DNA of 64,000 nt from Ignavibacteria bacterium (GCA_036262055.1 DATAJP010000003.1:1101001-1165000); one strand, 5' to 3'. Positions 16,219-25,778 are shown, numbered from the stretch's first letter. Made by a program: numbers and translations. Notes: generated by a model not told the origin, from the sequence alone.

Positions 16219-17529
16219 ATGAAATTTTTTAAAATTACAAAAACGTTTTTAATTGTTCTTGCATTATTTTTTGCAAGTAATGTATCCTATTCTCAGCTCG
16301 AGGAGAAATCGATAACTAATCTCAACTACGAGAAGGATTATTTTTACATAGACCCGATTGTTTTTTATACAGGTGATTCCTCCGCAAATTCAAGAGTTGA
16401 TATATACATAGAGATACCTCTGGAAAATATTCAATTTAAATTTATTTCCTCTCAGAATAAATATACTGCAAACATTGAATATTCTATTCTCATCGTTGAT
16501 GAAACAAATAAAGCATTTGTCAATGAAAAATTTTCGTCTGATATTTCATATACAAAAGACGACCGCCTGAAAAGCAAGTATAACTCTGAATATATAATCA
16601 AATCTTTCTCATTACCATCAGGCAAGTATTCAGTTGAAGTCGAAATAAGAGATAAAAATAACCAGAACCAATTTTCTGAATCGAGCATTATACACGTTAA
16701 TAACTTTCAAAGCTCCGATTTTACTCTGAGTGATATAATGTTTGTTTCAAACTATGAAGAAGGCAAAGACGGTAAGAAAATCATAACTCCGCTTGTTACA
16801 AAGAATGTCGGAGGCAATAAAACCTTTTATGTTTTTTTTGAAGTTAACAATCTCAGTGATGCAAACATAGAAAAAAAATTCGATTATAAAATTTCAAAAA
16901 TCGACAACAACAAGAAGAATATCGTCTCAGCTGGAACATTTGATTATATTTTGAAACCCGGCAAGAACCAAAAAATTGAAAAATTCTCTTCTGAGGATTT
17001 CCTGACGGGAAATTATTCAATCGAAATTTCCGATAAAGCTGAGAACAAAAATCTTGTTACAAAAGAATTTAATTTCAGATGGACTGATTTTCCCGTTACT
17101 ATAAAAGATTTGGATGTTGCAATTGCACAGTGTATATACTTTGCAAATGCAGATGAATTTGATAAACTGAGAAACGCAAAGACACGTCTTGAAAAAGAAA
17201 AAGCGTTTATAAACTTCTGGCGTAGCAAGGACCCGACGCCAAACACTGCAAAAAATGAGGTAATGCTGGATTATTACAACCGTGTGAGAATTGCAAACGA
17301 AAGATATTCAACTCATTTCCCCGGCTGGAAAACAGATATGGGAATGGTTTACATAATTTTCGGAGACCCGAGCAATATTGAAAGACACCCCTTCACGGAA
17401 GGCACAAAACCATATGAAATCTGGGATTATTATGACGTAAACAGAAGATTTATTTTTGTAGATAATACAGGATTTGGCGATTATCGTTTAACCGAACCAA
17501 TCTGGAACGAAAAAACACGCTCCTATTAA
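16219..17529 (+). CDS. GWxTD domain-containing secreted protein
   Basis: The 436-residue product has a signal peptide (MKFFKITKTFLIVLALFFAS, cleavage near SYS-QL). A beta-rich middle is followed by a C-terminal GWxTD domain around residues 330-430, with G-W-K-T-D near residue 369 followed by MGMVYIIFGDPSNIERHP. This domain is common in Chlorobi/Ignavibacteria, Acidobacteria and related phyla, and its biochemical role is not established. A clear GGAGG ribosome-binding site lies about 10 nt before the ATG. It follows rimO by 18 nt and its stop codon overlaps that of the convergent DUF58 gene (shared TTAA). Confidence 0.87.
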   Translation: MKFFKITKTFLIVLALFFASNVSYSQLEEKSITNLNYEKDYFYIDPIVFYTGDSSANSRVDIYIEIPLENIQFKFISSQNKYTANIEYSILIVDETNKAFVNEKFSSDISYTKDDRLKSKYNSEYIIKSFSLPSGKYSVEVEIRDKNNQNQFSESSIIHVNNFQSSDFTLSDIMFVSNYEEGKDGKKIITPLVTKNVGGNKTFYVFFEVNNLSDANIEKKFDYKISKIDNNKKNIVSAGTFDYILKPGKNQKIEKFSSEDFLTGNYSIEISDKAENKNLVTKEFNFRWTDFPVTIKDLDVAIAQCIYFANADEFDKLRNAKTRLEKEKAFINFWRSKDPTPNTAKNEVMLDYYNRVRIANERYSTHFPGWKTDMGMVYIIFGDPSNIERHPFTEGTKPYEIWDYYDVNRRFIFVDNTGFGDYRLTEPIWNEKTRSY

Positions 17530-18512
17530 TTTAGCTTGGTTCTTTTTGCGAGGTAAGTAAGCAGGGCTTTATCAAATGACGTTTCCGTCGAAAGCACCTG
17601 ATAATCAATGCCGTTATTTTTTAATTGGCTCTTATAATTTTCAAGAAATTCTTTTATCGTTTCCTTGTAAGCTTTTTGTATTGCAAACGGCTGCGAATAC
17701 ATTTCCTCTTTTGTTTCCATGTCGATTAAAGTTACAGGATTGCCCTCAAGAAAATTCATCTCAATCGGGTCTAAAATCTGGAATACAATCACCTCATTAT
17801 TCATAAATCTGAAGTGCTTCAATGATTTAACCACTTCTTCCGGTTCATCGAATAAATCACTCAAAACTATAACAAGCCCTCTGCGTTTTATACCGGAAGC
17901 AATTTCATTCAGTGAACTTGCAGTACCTGTTTGATTACTCGGCTTAATAGATGTCAGGGTGTTTAAAATTTGTCTTAAATTATTCGGAGTTGCGCGAGGA
18001 GGAATGTAACTTTGTCTTTTAACGTCATAAGTAGTTAGTGAAATAGCATCTCTTTGCATAAGCATTAAATATGCAAGTGATGCCGCAAGATAAGAAGCGT
18101 ATTCAAGTTTTGTAATTACGTCATCTGAATTTTTATCAGCCGCTTCAAAAGACTTATTCAAAACTTTCTTAAACAAACTTTTTGTTTTATTCTTAACTGT
18201 TTGTTCTTTTTGAGAAGAAAAATCCATTGACTTGCTGATATCGAGACATATATAAGATTTAAGATTTGTTTCTTCCTCAAATTGCTTTATGTAATATCTC
18301 TCTGTTCTTGCAAAAATTTTCCAATCGAGAAACTTTAAATCATCTCCCGGAATATATTGACGATGCTCGGCAAACTCAACGCTGAAGCCATGATACGGCG
18401 ACTTATGTAGCCCTGCCATAAATCCCTCAACAACAAGCTTAGCGCGAAGCTCCATATTTGAAAGCCGCGCAATAACATTAGGAATTAAATATTTTTGATA
18501 ATCATTCTGCAT
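17526..18512 (-). CDS. DUF58 domain-containing protein
   Basis: This 328-residue cytoplasmic protein carries the DUF58 core (GDDLKFLDWKIFARTERYYIKQFEEE) followed by a von Willebrand A-like fold with a MIDAS-type D91-x-S93-x-S95 motif (LDISKS). DUF58 proteins usually accompany MoxR AAA+ ATPases and VWA membrane proteins; none is seen next to this one, so it is an isolated copy. The start is set at ATG 18512, since the frame from TTG 18518 begins inside a hairpin. That hairpin (18517-18547) ends almost at the start codon, leaving no room for a normal ribosome-binding site. Function uncertain. Confidence 0.88.
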   Translation of the reverse strand: MQNDYQKYLIPNVIARLSNMELRAKLVVEGFMAGLHKSPYHGFSVEFAEHRQYIPGDDLKFLDWKIFARTERYYIKQFEEETNLKSYICLDISKSMDFSSQKEQTVKNKTKSLFKKVLNKSFEAADKNSDDVITKLEYASYLAASLAYLMLMQRDAISLTTYDVKRQSYIPPRATPNNLRQILNTLTSIKPSNQTGTASSLNEIASGIKRRGLVIVLSDLFDEPEEVVKSLKHFRFMNNEVIVFQILDPIEMNFLEGNPVTLIDMETKEEMYSQPFAIQKAYKETIKEFLENYKSQLKNNGIDYQVLSTETSFDKALLTYLAKRTKLN

Positions 18513-18516
18513 AAAC

Positions 18517-18547
18517 AAAAGCCGCTTATTTAAATAAAGCGGCTTTT
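18517..18547 (-). terminator. Terminator-like hairpin touching the DUF58 start codon
   Basis: AAAAGCCGCTT (18517-18527) pairs perfectly with AAGCGGCTTTT (18537-18547), with a 9-nt loop. Read on the minus strand it lies downstream of the TPR lipoprotein gene and ends in TTTTGTTT, four nt before the ATG at 18512. It may end the lipoprotein transcript, or act as an attenuator of DUF58. Confidence 0.6.
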
Positions 18548-18570
18548 TATTCTAAACTCTGTTTTAAAAA

Positions 18571-19224
18571 TTATTTTTTCTTTTCCAGTTCTTTTCTTTG
18601 GTCTAATAATTCCTGTTTCGGACTCTTGGTTGTGTTTTCCGGTTCTACTTTTTTTAACTGAACATCAGGGCTCACTTTAGTAGTCGTGTCTGTGCTTGGA
18701 GGATTCTGGCTTTCGATTTTCTTAATCATTTCTTCAATCGATGTTCCAGATTTCAGATTCTCAAGCATTACTCTTGCAGACTCGCTGAACTTTTCGTTCG
18801 GGTCTGTATCATTTGGATACTTTGCTAAAAACACTTCATAAGCTTTAATCGCATTGTCTTTATCCTTCAGAACTTCATCATAAGTAAACGCAACAAGGAA
18901 CAAAGAATTTTTTCCCTGTTTTGTATCAGGATATTTTTCAGCATGCTCTTTATATGCTTTTATTCCCTCGGGAGTATTTTTAAGTTCGGTTAAATAATAA
19001 CCTGCAATTTTATTGTAAGCATCATGCACACCCTCCGATTTAGGATAAGCTGTTATGTATTCCCTGTAAATAGCTATTGCTTCTTCGTACTGCTTAGCAT
19101 CGACTTTCGCCTGCGCTTCCTGCATATACTGCTGTTCTGACTTTGCAGCCTGTTTATTCCCGCATGATGAAATCACCACCGCCAAAATAATTAAAAATGA
19201 TAACTGAGATAGTTTTCTTAACAT
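18571..19224 (-). CDS. TPR-containing lipoprotein
   Basis: The 217-residue product has a lipoprotein signal with lipobox VISSC (Cys about residue 21), so it should be anchored in the outer membrane or periplasmic face. Tetratricopeptide repeats follow, of the kind A..KY..AI..Y..Y...YP.S......A (YEEAIAIYREYITAYPKS), resembling the TPR domains of BamD and CpoB/YbgF. A charged, proline-containing tail follows from about residue 170. The start is placed at ATG 19224 (MLRKLSQLSF), because the longer frame from 19281 adds a polar stretch in front of the signal peptide. It could serve as a BamD-like scaffold, but it is shorter and has extra tail sequence, so this is only a suggestion. Confidence 0.82.
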   Translation of the reverse strand: MLRKLSQLSFLIILAVVISSCGNKQAAKSEQQYMQEAQAKVDAKQYEEAIAIYREYITAYPKSEGVHDAYNKIAGYYLTELKNTPEGIKAYKEHAEKYPDTKQGKNSLFLVAFTYDEVLKDKDNAIKAYEVFLAKYPNDTDPNEKFSESARVMLENLKSGTSIEEMIKKIESQNPPSTDTTTKVSPDVQLKKVEPENTTKSPKQELLDQRKELEKKK

Positions 19225-19286
19225 AAATTTACTTTTTAATTTAATTATTAATTCGTTAAAATTATCAAATTTATCCCACAATTTTA

Positions 19287-20675
19287 ATGAAAAAACTTGA
19301 CCTAAACGAAAGCTTCATCTCACGGATATGGGAAAACGGGGAATATTATACTGATTTACACACCACCGAAGGACAAAAAGTTTCAATAATTAACTTTGGA
19401 ATAAAAAATTTTGACTCGGGAGCCGATTATAAGGAAGCCGTGGTTAAAATCGGCGAGACAGTTTTGAGAGGTGATGTTGAAATTCACCGCTCAATGACCG
19501 ACTGGGACAGCCACAAGCATTACAAAGATAAAAAATATAATCACGTTGTATTGCAAATCGTGATGTGGGAAACTTACGATGGTGAAATTCCAAAGATGTC
19601 GAAGTCAAGAAAAATTCCGACAGTAGTTTTGTCAAAATTTCTGAATACGTCCGTTCATAAAATCTGGCGTGACATAATAAACAATCCTTCCGAACAATTT
19701 AAAATCCCCTGCCACCCTGATAATCACGATGTTAATCCCGATTTAAAACGCGACTGGATTTTTGAGTTGAGCGAAATGCGTCTGAAGTATAAAGCTGAAA
19801 GAATAAAATACAAATTAATTTGTTCTGGAAAAAGTTTATCGAGCCGTGAAAACTGGGAGCAGGTATTCTTTGAGCTGATTGCAGAAGCGCTTGGGTACTC
19901 AAAAAACAAAGAACAGTTTTTAAAGCTTGCAAATTTCACTAAACTAAATAAGATAAAAAAACTAAATTTGAATTTAATTCAGATTGATTCCGTTCTTTAT
20001 GGCACCGCAGGTTTTCTGAAAGATTTGCGTTTTAAAGATGAATATATATCTCATTTAAAAGACAACTGGAAAGCATTAAACAAAAAATTTGATGAAGTGC
20101 TTAACAAAGCCGATTGGAATTTCTTCCGCTTAAGACCTGCAAACTTCCCGACAATACGCCTCGCATATTTATCAGGTTTAGTTTATAAAATTATTTATGA
20201 AGAATACTTTAAGAGAGTCATTTTATTATTTGAGAAAAGCAAAAACACCGAAAAAGATTTTATAAATTTATTTGAAGAAGTTGAAGTAAGCGATTACTGG
20301 CTGAATCATTATAACTTCGGCAAAGAAACAAAGAAAACCGCAGGTTCACTCATCGGCAAGCAAAGATTAACGGACATTTTCATAAACGTAGTCATACCAG
20401 TTATATATTTATATGCTAAACTATTTGAAAAACCTGAACTGACTTTAAAAATAAAAGAAGTTTATGCTAGAATGAAATCCGGAAACGACAATGAAATCAC
20501 CCGCAAGATGAATGCACAGCTAAACTTCAAAACAAAATATTTGCAGGATGAGCAGGGGTTGATTCACTTGCATAATTTTTACTGCATAAAAGGTAAATGT
20601 AGTGAGTGTGATATAGGAAAGTTTTTATATTACAACAACATGACCTTCGAACCAATGAAAATAATTATATACTAA
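19287..20675 (+). CDS. DUF2851 family protein
   Basis: This 462-residue protein matches DUF2851, a family found mainly in Bacteroidota, Chlorobi and relatives. It has the characteristic N-terminal block LRGDVEIHRSMTDWDSH followed by YNHVVLQIVMW. The C-terminal region has a cysteine cluster C-IKGK-C-SE-C (KGKCSECDIG), which could bind metal. No signal peptide or membrane span is visible, so it is probably cytoplasmic. The GDVEIH pattern recalls nuclease-type acidic motifs, but no activity is established for the family. The gene diverges from the TPR lipoprotein. Confidence 0.85.
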   Translation: MKKLDLNESFISRIWENGEYYTDLHTTEGQKVSIINFGIKNFDSGADYKEAVVKIGETVLRGDVEIHRSMTDWDSHKHYKDKKYNHVVLQIVMWETYDGEIPKMSKSRKIPTVVLSKFLNTSVHKIWRDIINNPSEQFKIPCHPDNHDVNPDLKRDWIFELSEMRLKYKAERIKYKLICSGKSLSSRENWEQVFFELIAEALGYSKNKEQFLKLANFTKLNKIKKLNLNLIQIDSVLYGTAGFLKDLRFKDEYISHLKDNWKALNKKFDEVLNKADWNFFRLRPANFPTIRLAYLSGLVYKIIYEEYFKRVILLFEKSKNTEKDFINLFEEVEVSDYWLNHYNFGKETKKTAGSLIGKQRLTDIFINVVIPVIYLYAKLFEKPELTLKIKEVYARMKSGNDNEITRKMNAQLNFKTKYLQDEQGLIHLHNFYCIKGKCSECDIGKFLYYNNMTFEPMKIIIY

Positions 20676-20683
20676 TATCTAAA

Positions 20684-20752
20684 GTCCTCCTCCTAAATCC
20701 TCCTCCAAAGGAGGACTTTAGCAATGCCCCCTTTGGAGGGGGTTGGGGGAGG
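20684..20752. repeat. Two adjacent CCTCC/GGAGG-type repeats
   Basis: The first 35 nt (20684-20718) are an exact inverted copy of the repeat before yjbQ at 10206-10240. They are followed by a related element, CCCCCTTTGGAGGGGG with a GTTGGGGGAGG tail. Together they fill the gap between convergent genes and may help terminate transcription. Confidence 0.8.
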
Positions 20753-20756
20753 ATAA

Positions 20757-22517
20757 CTAAAAATCCGTAATCAAACCAAAATTTATCTTCCCGTCAAGCG
20801 GACTGTCGCCTTTGCCGAGCGCGTAACTGACACCGATTAATCCGAGATTTGTCTCAAGGCGCAAGCCGATGCCATACCCGAACAAAAATCCTTCCTGCGC
20901 GGGAATTTTATTAATCTCATCTGCAACTCTCTGATAATATCCCGCATCATAAAATCCATAGAAAAAACTTCGACGCGAAATTGCAAAGCGCATTTCAAGA
21001 TTTCCATAAAACAATCTCGAGGCAAGGAACTGTTCTTCGCGGTATCCGCGGATGCTTTTGTTTCCACCTATTCTGAAAAGCTCCGATTCTTCAATCCGTT
21101 CGCCTCTTACTTCACCCCCGAATAATTTTAATAAAGTAGAAGTTCTTTTAAAGAAAGAATAAAAAATATCAAGCTCGCCGGTATATCTTTGTATCGTATA
21201 ATTTTCCTTAAACCCAAGCGTGTCCAGCTCAGCAATGTTAAAAATCTTTTTATCACCGTATGTATATGAAGTCTTAATCAAATTTCCGCTTGTCGGGAAA
21301 TAAATATTATCGCGCGTATCATACCGCAGTTCTATTCCGGTTGAAAAAATTCTTGAGTCAGCAATTATAAAACTGTTCCTGTTTTCTTCCGCAGGAATTA
21401 TTCTATCATAACCCCCAAGCGCCGAAATAGAAAACCTTTGAGTAACAGGAAGCCCGGCAACAACGTCAACTCTTCTGCGAGTGTAAGTTGTATCTTGAAT
21501 TCTCTGCAGAAAACCCAGGTCAACACTCACAGGACTTGAAAGCAAATATGGTTCGCCTATCTGAAACTCAAGTTCCTGAGTCTCCCTGACTTCCTGCTGC
21601 CAGCGAAGATGAAGACGGCGCGCTGTGCCGAACAAATTCCTGAAAGAAACATTTACAAGTCCCGTAAAATAACCATCCTCATTTTCACTCGGCGGCGGAA
21701 CATATCCGATAATTCCATCAAATGTATTGTTGTTCCCTTCTCTGACCTGAATCAGCAGACCGGTTTTATTTTGCTTTTTGTTAATATAAATTTTGGGATT
21801 CTCAACATAATCAAAAACATTCAGTTTCTCCAGCCGAAGCTTTATGTCTTCAAGCATTTCGGAAGTTACATAATCGCTTGTGTCGAGTTGAATCTCACGC
21901 AGAATCACGTCTCGGCTTGTAACATCGTTGCCGGTGATTTTTATTTCCTGAATTTTTATCTGCGAGTTCTCTTCAATTTGTAGATTTATTTTTAAATATG
22001 TTTTACCATTACCTTCATAAATCGAAACATCATCGATACTTGCCTTTACAAACGGTAGTCCTTTTTTTTGATAATAATCGAGAAGATTTATAATGTCATC
22101 ATCAAGAACTCTTTCATCTAAAATCTCACCTGATTTCGTTTCAAGCTGAGATAGAATCTCGGTATCGGTAATGACATGATTTCCGCTTAGTTCAATCTTC
22201 CCGACTTTAACCTGCTCACCTTCACTTATGAAAATAGATAAATCAACAAACGAGCTGTCATAGTTATAACGTATCGCAGAGCTGTCGATTTTTGCAAACA
22301 AAAACCCGTTTGCTTTGTATCTGCTTCTTATTGCTTTTAAATCGGCGTCGAACTGAAAAGAGTTAAAGTCCCGGTCTCTTTTCAGCACCATATAGTCCTG
22401 GAGAGTCCTGCTGCTGAAAAAATCATTTCCTCTGAAATCTATTGAGGCAATCTTTGCCTGCGCAAACGTCAGTGCAGGAATTACAAATAAAAAAAATATT
22501 AAAAAAACTTTTTTCAA
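20757..22517 (-). CDS. BamA/TamA-family outer-membrane protein (POTRA plus barrel)
   Basis: The 586-residue product has a signal peptide (MKKVFLIFFLFVIPALTFAQA). Periplasmic POTRA-like repeats follow up to about residue 265 (VKVGKIELSGNHVITDTEILSQL, IKIQEIKITGNDVTSRDVILREI), then a 16-strand barrel of the surface-antigen D15 type. Barrel features include RIGGNKSIRGYREEQF (the RGY-like motif) and a C-terminal FGLITDF strand ending in Phe. With two to three POTRA domains it is closer in size to TamA than to the main BamA, which is usually larger. It starts with TTG inside the stop codon of the upstream lipoprotein gene (TTGA overlap), indicating translational coupling. It probably inserts or exports outer-membrane proteins together with that lipoprotein. 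Confidence 0.9.
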   Translation of the reverse strand: MKKVFLIFFLFVIPALTFAQAKIASIDFRGNDFFSSRTLQDYMVLKRDRDFNSFQFDADLKAIRSRYKANGFLFAKIDSSAIRYNYDSSFVDLSIFISEGEQVKVGKIELSGNHVITDTEILSQLETKSGEILDERVLDDDIINLLDYYQKKGLPFVKASIDDVSIYEGNGKTYLKINLQIEENSQIKIQEIKITGNDVTSRDVILREIQLDTSDYVTSEMLEDIKLRLEKLNVFDYVENPKIYINKKQNKTGLLIQVREGNNNTFDGIIGYVPPPSENEDGYFTGLVNVSFRNLFGTARRLHLRWQQEVRETQELEFQIGEPYLLSSPVSVDLGFLQRIQDTTYTRRRVDVVAGLPVTQRFSISALGGYDRIIPAEENRNSFIIADSRIFSTGIELRYDTRDNIYFPTSGNLIKTSYTYGDKKIFNIAELDTLGFKENYTIQRYTGELDIFYSFFKRTSTLLKLFGGEVRGERIEESELFRIGGNKSIRGYREEQFLASRLFYGNLEMRFAISRRSFFYGFYDAGYYQRVADEINKIPAQEGFLFGYGIGLRLETNLGLIGVSYALGKGDSPLDGKINFGLITDF

Positions 22518-23758
22518 TTACTGCTTGTAGTGAAATTATAAATTTCCGAACGTGTTATTCCGTCAAAATCCGCTTGGTTAATTTCCCTCATCCTCAGCCA
22601 CTCATCCACATTGTTAATATCAATTAATTTATAAACTTGCCACGTAAAACTTTCATCATTTATAATTTTAAGCAGGTCATCATAAGGAAAATTGGGAATC
22701 CTGAATGATGTCGCCCTCGTATAAATAATAAATTGTTTGCTGGTGCCTGTCAGGTAAATTTTATAAATTCCGTCTCCTCCTCCGTCGGTAAAGGTAAAAT
22801 ATTTATCATAATTTATTCCTGTTGTATTATTAGCCGGCTCAAGTTGCTGAGACGGAGCATATAAAGGAAGGTCAGCATTCGGAAACTCGGGAGTATATGT
22901 GATTGTATTATATATAGCAGATACCGAAGAATTTGTTGCCGAAGCACTAACAATATATTTTGCATTCACAGGTAAATTGTCCGGAATAAAAAAACTATAA
23001 TTCGAAGTTGATGAACCGATTTGTGCCGGCATACTTCCATATAATCCGGGACCTTCATTAAATCGAAATGACAAAGCCGAACCACTTGCTGTAAACCCGC
23101 TGGCTGTATTTATATTACCGGAAATTGGTGTGTCAGATGGATCAAAATCAAAATCTCCCGAAGTAAATGTTATATTTATATTCTCGTTATTTGTCAAAAC
23201 AAAAGGTTTAGATGCATAATTATCGTATTGCTGAGTAACTAAATTCTGAATAAGTACCATTACTCTGGCATTTATGTTTACTGAATCTAACCAGTTAATA
23301 ATCAATGATGACACACTTCCTGTAGTTGAATTAGAATATGTAAAATTTCTAAAGTCGCTGATAAAAAACAGATACCTTGAGTTTGAAGGAATATCAGGTA
23401 AAGTTAATGATATATTTGCCGAAAAAGGAGATGATGCTACATAATCTTCGAGCTGTAATATTACTTTTTCATTAAACAAAGAAGTATAATGGATTCCGAC
23501 ACGTTTTCCCGCTGCATTCGTATAAGCTAATTGTAAATCATATGGATCTTGAATAGCGTTAAACTGAAATTGTCCGTCAGCATTTGATGTTAATCTATAG
23601 TTCCCGATATAAGCATTAACACCGGGTATTGCTTTACCATATTTATCAATTACCGTTCCCTGAACGGTATGAAAAAGAGCTGAATATTCCGGATTGTCAC
23701 TGCAGCCATTTGTGAGAAAAATTCCTGACACAGCAATTAAAAGTAATATTTTTTTCAT
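22514..23758 (-). CDS. Lipoprotein with carboxypeptidase-regulatory-like domain
   Basis: This 414-residue product has a lipoprotein signal ending FLTNGC (Cys about residue 19). A carboxypeptidase-regulatory-like beta-sandwich follows at about residues 30-80 (VQGTVIDKYGKAIPGVNAYIG ... ADGQFQF), and the remainder is long, beta-rich and Ser/Thr/Asn-rich. No catalytic motif is visible, which suggests a structural or binding role at the outer membrane. It overlaps the BamA/TamA-like gene by 4 nt, so the two are almost certainly co-expressed and may form one assembly or surface complex. No close family is recognised for the C-terminal 330 residues. Confidence 0.82.
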   Translation of the reverse strand: MKKILLLIAVSGIFLTNGCSDNPEYSALFHTVQGTVIDKYGKAIPGVNAYIGNYRLTSNADGQFQFNAIQDPYDLQLAYTNAAGKRVGIHYTSLFNEKVILQLEDYVASSPFSANISLTLPDIPSNSRYLFFISDFRNFTYSNSTTGSVSSLIINWLDSVNINARVMVLIQNLVTQQYDNYASKPFVLTNNENINITFTSGDFDFDPSDTPISGNINTASGFTASGSALSFRFNEGPGLYGSMPAQIGSSTSNYSFFIPDNLPVNAKYIVSASATNSSVSAIYNTITYTPEFPNADLPLYAPSQQLEPANNTTGINYDKYFTFTDGGGDGIYKIYLTGTSKQFIIYTRATSFRIPNFPYDDLLKIINDESFTWQVYKLIDINNVDEWLRMREINQADFDGITRSEIYNFTTSSN

Positions 23759-23893
23759 TATAGAAATTTATTTTTAGTAACTTATATGTTTAAAATCAAA
23801 GCAAAAACCCAATATTTTATATAACTCCTCTTTCATTTTTTATCGTTTTTATTTTACTTAGTTTCATTTTTTAATCAAAAATCTCAACTTTTC

Positions 23894-25021
23894 TTGAAAA
23901 AAATCCTGTCCGTAGTGGGTGCCAGACCTAATTTTATGAAAATGGCGCCTGTTCATAGAGAGCTCCAAAAATATAAAAAACAGGTAACTCATAAAATAGT
24001 CCATACGGGACAGCATTATGACCGTAAAATGTCGGGTATTTTCTTTAAAGAACTTGAATTACCTGAACCGCATATCTATCTGAATGCCGGCTCAAAATCT
24101 CACGCTGAACAGGTTGCCGATATAATGGTTAAGTTCGAGAAAATTGTCGCGAAAGAAAAACCTGATTTAGTTTTGGTTTACGGGGATGTTAATTCAACGA
24201 CTGCCGCAGCGCTTGTCTGCGCAAAGATGTATGGAAAAAACGGTCAGCCGGTTCCGGTTGCTCATATAGAATCCGGCTTGAGAAGCTTTGACTTATTAAT
24301 GCCCGAAGAAATAAACAGGAAAGTAACCGATGTTGTTGCAAATTATCTGTTTGTTACCGAGCCAAGCGGAATAAAAAATCTTACAAAAGAAGGATACGAC
24401 AAGAAAAAGATTTTTTATGCCGGCAATACAATGATTGACTCATTAAATTTTTATCTGAAAAAAATCAAAAAGAATAAAATATTACAAGAGCTTGCCGTTT
24501 CAGAAAAAAATTATGTGCTTGTAACCCTGCACAGACCTTCAAATGTCGACAGCAAAAAAAATCTTAGCAAAATTCTGGATGTCTTTAAGAAAATAAACAA
24601 AATAAATCCTTTGCTTGATATTGTTTTCCCGGTTCATCCCAGAACTTATAAAATGATTGAAAAATTTGGTTTAGATAAAACCATAAGCTCAATAAAAAAT
24701 CTTATCATAACCGAACCGCTTGGTTATCTTGATTTTCTTAACCTGACATATAATGCAAAGTTTATTATGACTGACTCGGGCGGGATACAGGAAGAAACGA
24801 CGTTTCTCAAAATTCCCTGTTTAACCCTTCGTGAAAATACAGAACGCCCCGTAACGTCGGATATCGGCACAAATACAATATGCGGACTTGACGAAAACTT
24901 AATCATTAAGAAAATAAAAGAAATTGAAAACGGTAAATATAAAAAAGGAAAAGTTCCAGAATACTGGGACGGCAAAACAGCAGGCAGAATCGTAAAAATT
25001 TTATTGAAGAAGATTAGCTGA
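23894..25021 (+). CDS. wecB: UDP-N-acetylglucosamine 2-epimerase (non-hydrolysing)
   Basis: This 375-residue enzyme interconverts UDP-GlcNAc and UDP-ManNAc for surface polysaccharide synthesis. The N-terminus VVGARPNFMKMAPV, HTGQHYD, the SGLRSFD..MPEEINR block, the TLHRPSN block and DSGGIQEE near the end are all present, giving the full-length GT-B-like fold. The start is TTG at 23894: the conserved sequence begins immediately after it and no ATG lies upstream in frame. It heads a long plus-strand gene run that includes three GT9 glycosyltransferases and a sugar aminotransferase. Confidence 0.95.
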   Translation: MKKILSVVGARPNFMKMAPVHRELQKYKKQVTHKIVHTGQHYDRKMSGIFFKELELPEPHIYLNAGSKSHAEQVADIMVKFEKIVAKEKPDLVLVYGDVNSTTAAALVCAKMYGKNGQPVPVAHIESGLRSFDLLMPEEINRKVTDVVANYLFVTEPSGIKNLTKEGYDKKKIFYAGNTMIDSLNFYLKKIKKNKILQELAVSEKNYVLVTLHRPSNVDSKKNLSKILDVFKKINKINPLLDIVFPVHPRTYKMIEKFGLDKTISSIKNLIITEPLGYLDFLNLTYNAKFIMTDSGGIQEETTFLKIPCLTLRENTERPVTSDIGTNTICGLDENLIIKKIKEIENGKYKKGKVPEYWDGKTAGRIVKILLKKIS

Positions 25022-25043
25022 TATACATATTAATTGATATAAA

Positions 25044-25769
25044 TTGAAAAGCAAAGAAACCTTATTAAAAATCATTGATGCATTACACAAGCTTTACGGC
25101 AGTCAGGGAAGTTATCCGAAAAGAGATGATTTGCTGGACTTGCTGATAGCCGCAAAACTTACCCAGAACACAACCGATAAATCCGCTTATATCGCTTTTG
25201 AAAATCTGAAGAAAAAATATCAGAATTGGAATGAAGCACTTGAAGCATCTCATAAGGAATTAGCCGATGAGATAAGAGTTTGCGGACTTGCAAATACGAA
25301 AGCAAAAGAAATTCAGGAAATGCTCCGGCAAATGAAAGAAAAATACGGAAATTTTAATTTATCGTTTCTACATAAAATGAAGGATGACGAAATATACAGG
25401 GAACTTTTGCAATATCGAGGATTTGGTGTGAAAATAATTTCATGTTTGCTCACGTTTGGCTTGAACAGACCGAGCTTCGTTGTTGACAGACACGTTCACC
25501 GTGTCTTGAACCGCATAGGAATTACAAAAGCCAATACTCCTGATAAAACATTCGAGCAGGCAAATAAAATTATTCCCGATAAATACAAAGTATCGTTTCA
25601 TGCAGACGTAATAAAATTCGGAAGGAACATCTGCCGCGCTCAGAACCCTTTATGCGGCATCTGTCCCGTTTATCGCTATTGCGAATTCGAACTTAAAAAA
25701 TTCTTTAAAGAAAAAACTTTTAACGTTCCCGGAACGGAAAATAATTTTATAATTTTCGAGCATATATAA
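25044..25769 (+). CDS. nth: Endonuclease III-type DNA glycosylase
   Basis: This 241-residue base-excision-repair enzyme removes oxidised pyrimidines and nicks the abasic site. The helix-hairpin-helix-GPD core has catalytic Lys130 (RGFGVKIIS) and Asp148 (VVDRHVHRV). The iron-sulphur cluster loop C197-x6-C204-x2-C207-x5-C213 is intact. The helix-hairpin-helix reads YRGFGVK instead of LPGVGRK, so it is a diverged member, perhaps with altered substrate preference. It starts with TTG at 25044, 22 nt after wecB, an unusual position for a repair gene within a glycan cluster. Confidence 0.93.
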   Translation: MKSKETLLKIIDALHKLYGSQGSYPKRDDLLDLLIAAKLTQNTTDKSAYIAFENLKKKYQNWNEALEASHKELADEIRVCGLANTKAKEIQEMLRQMKEKYGNFNLSFLHKMKDDEIYRELLQYRGFGVKIISCLLTFGLNRPSFVVDRHVHRVLNRIGITKANTPDKTFEQANKIIPDKYKVSFHADVIKFGRNICRAQNPLCGICPVYRYCEFELKKFFKEKTFNVPGTENNFIIFEHI

Positions 25770-25778
25770 GCTAGATAA

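Noticed and set aside
17526-17529. Overlap of GWxTD and DUF58 genes as a possible fusion or frameshift
   Set aside because: They are on opposite strands and share only the palindromic stop TTAA; simple convergent packing.
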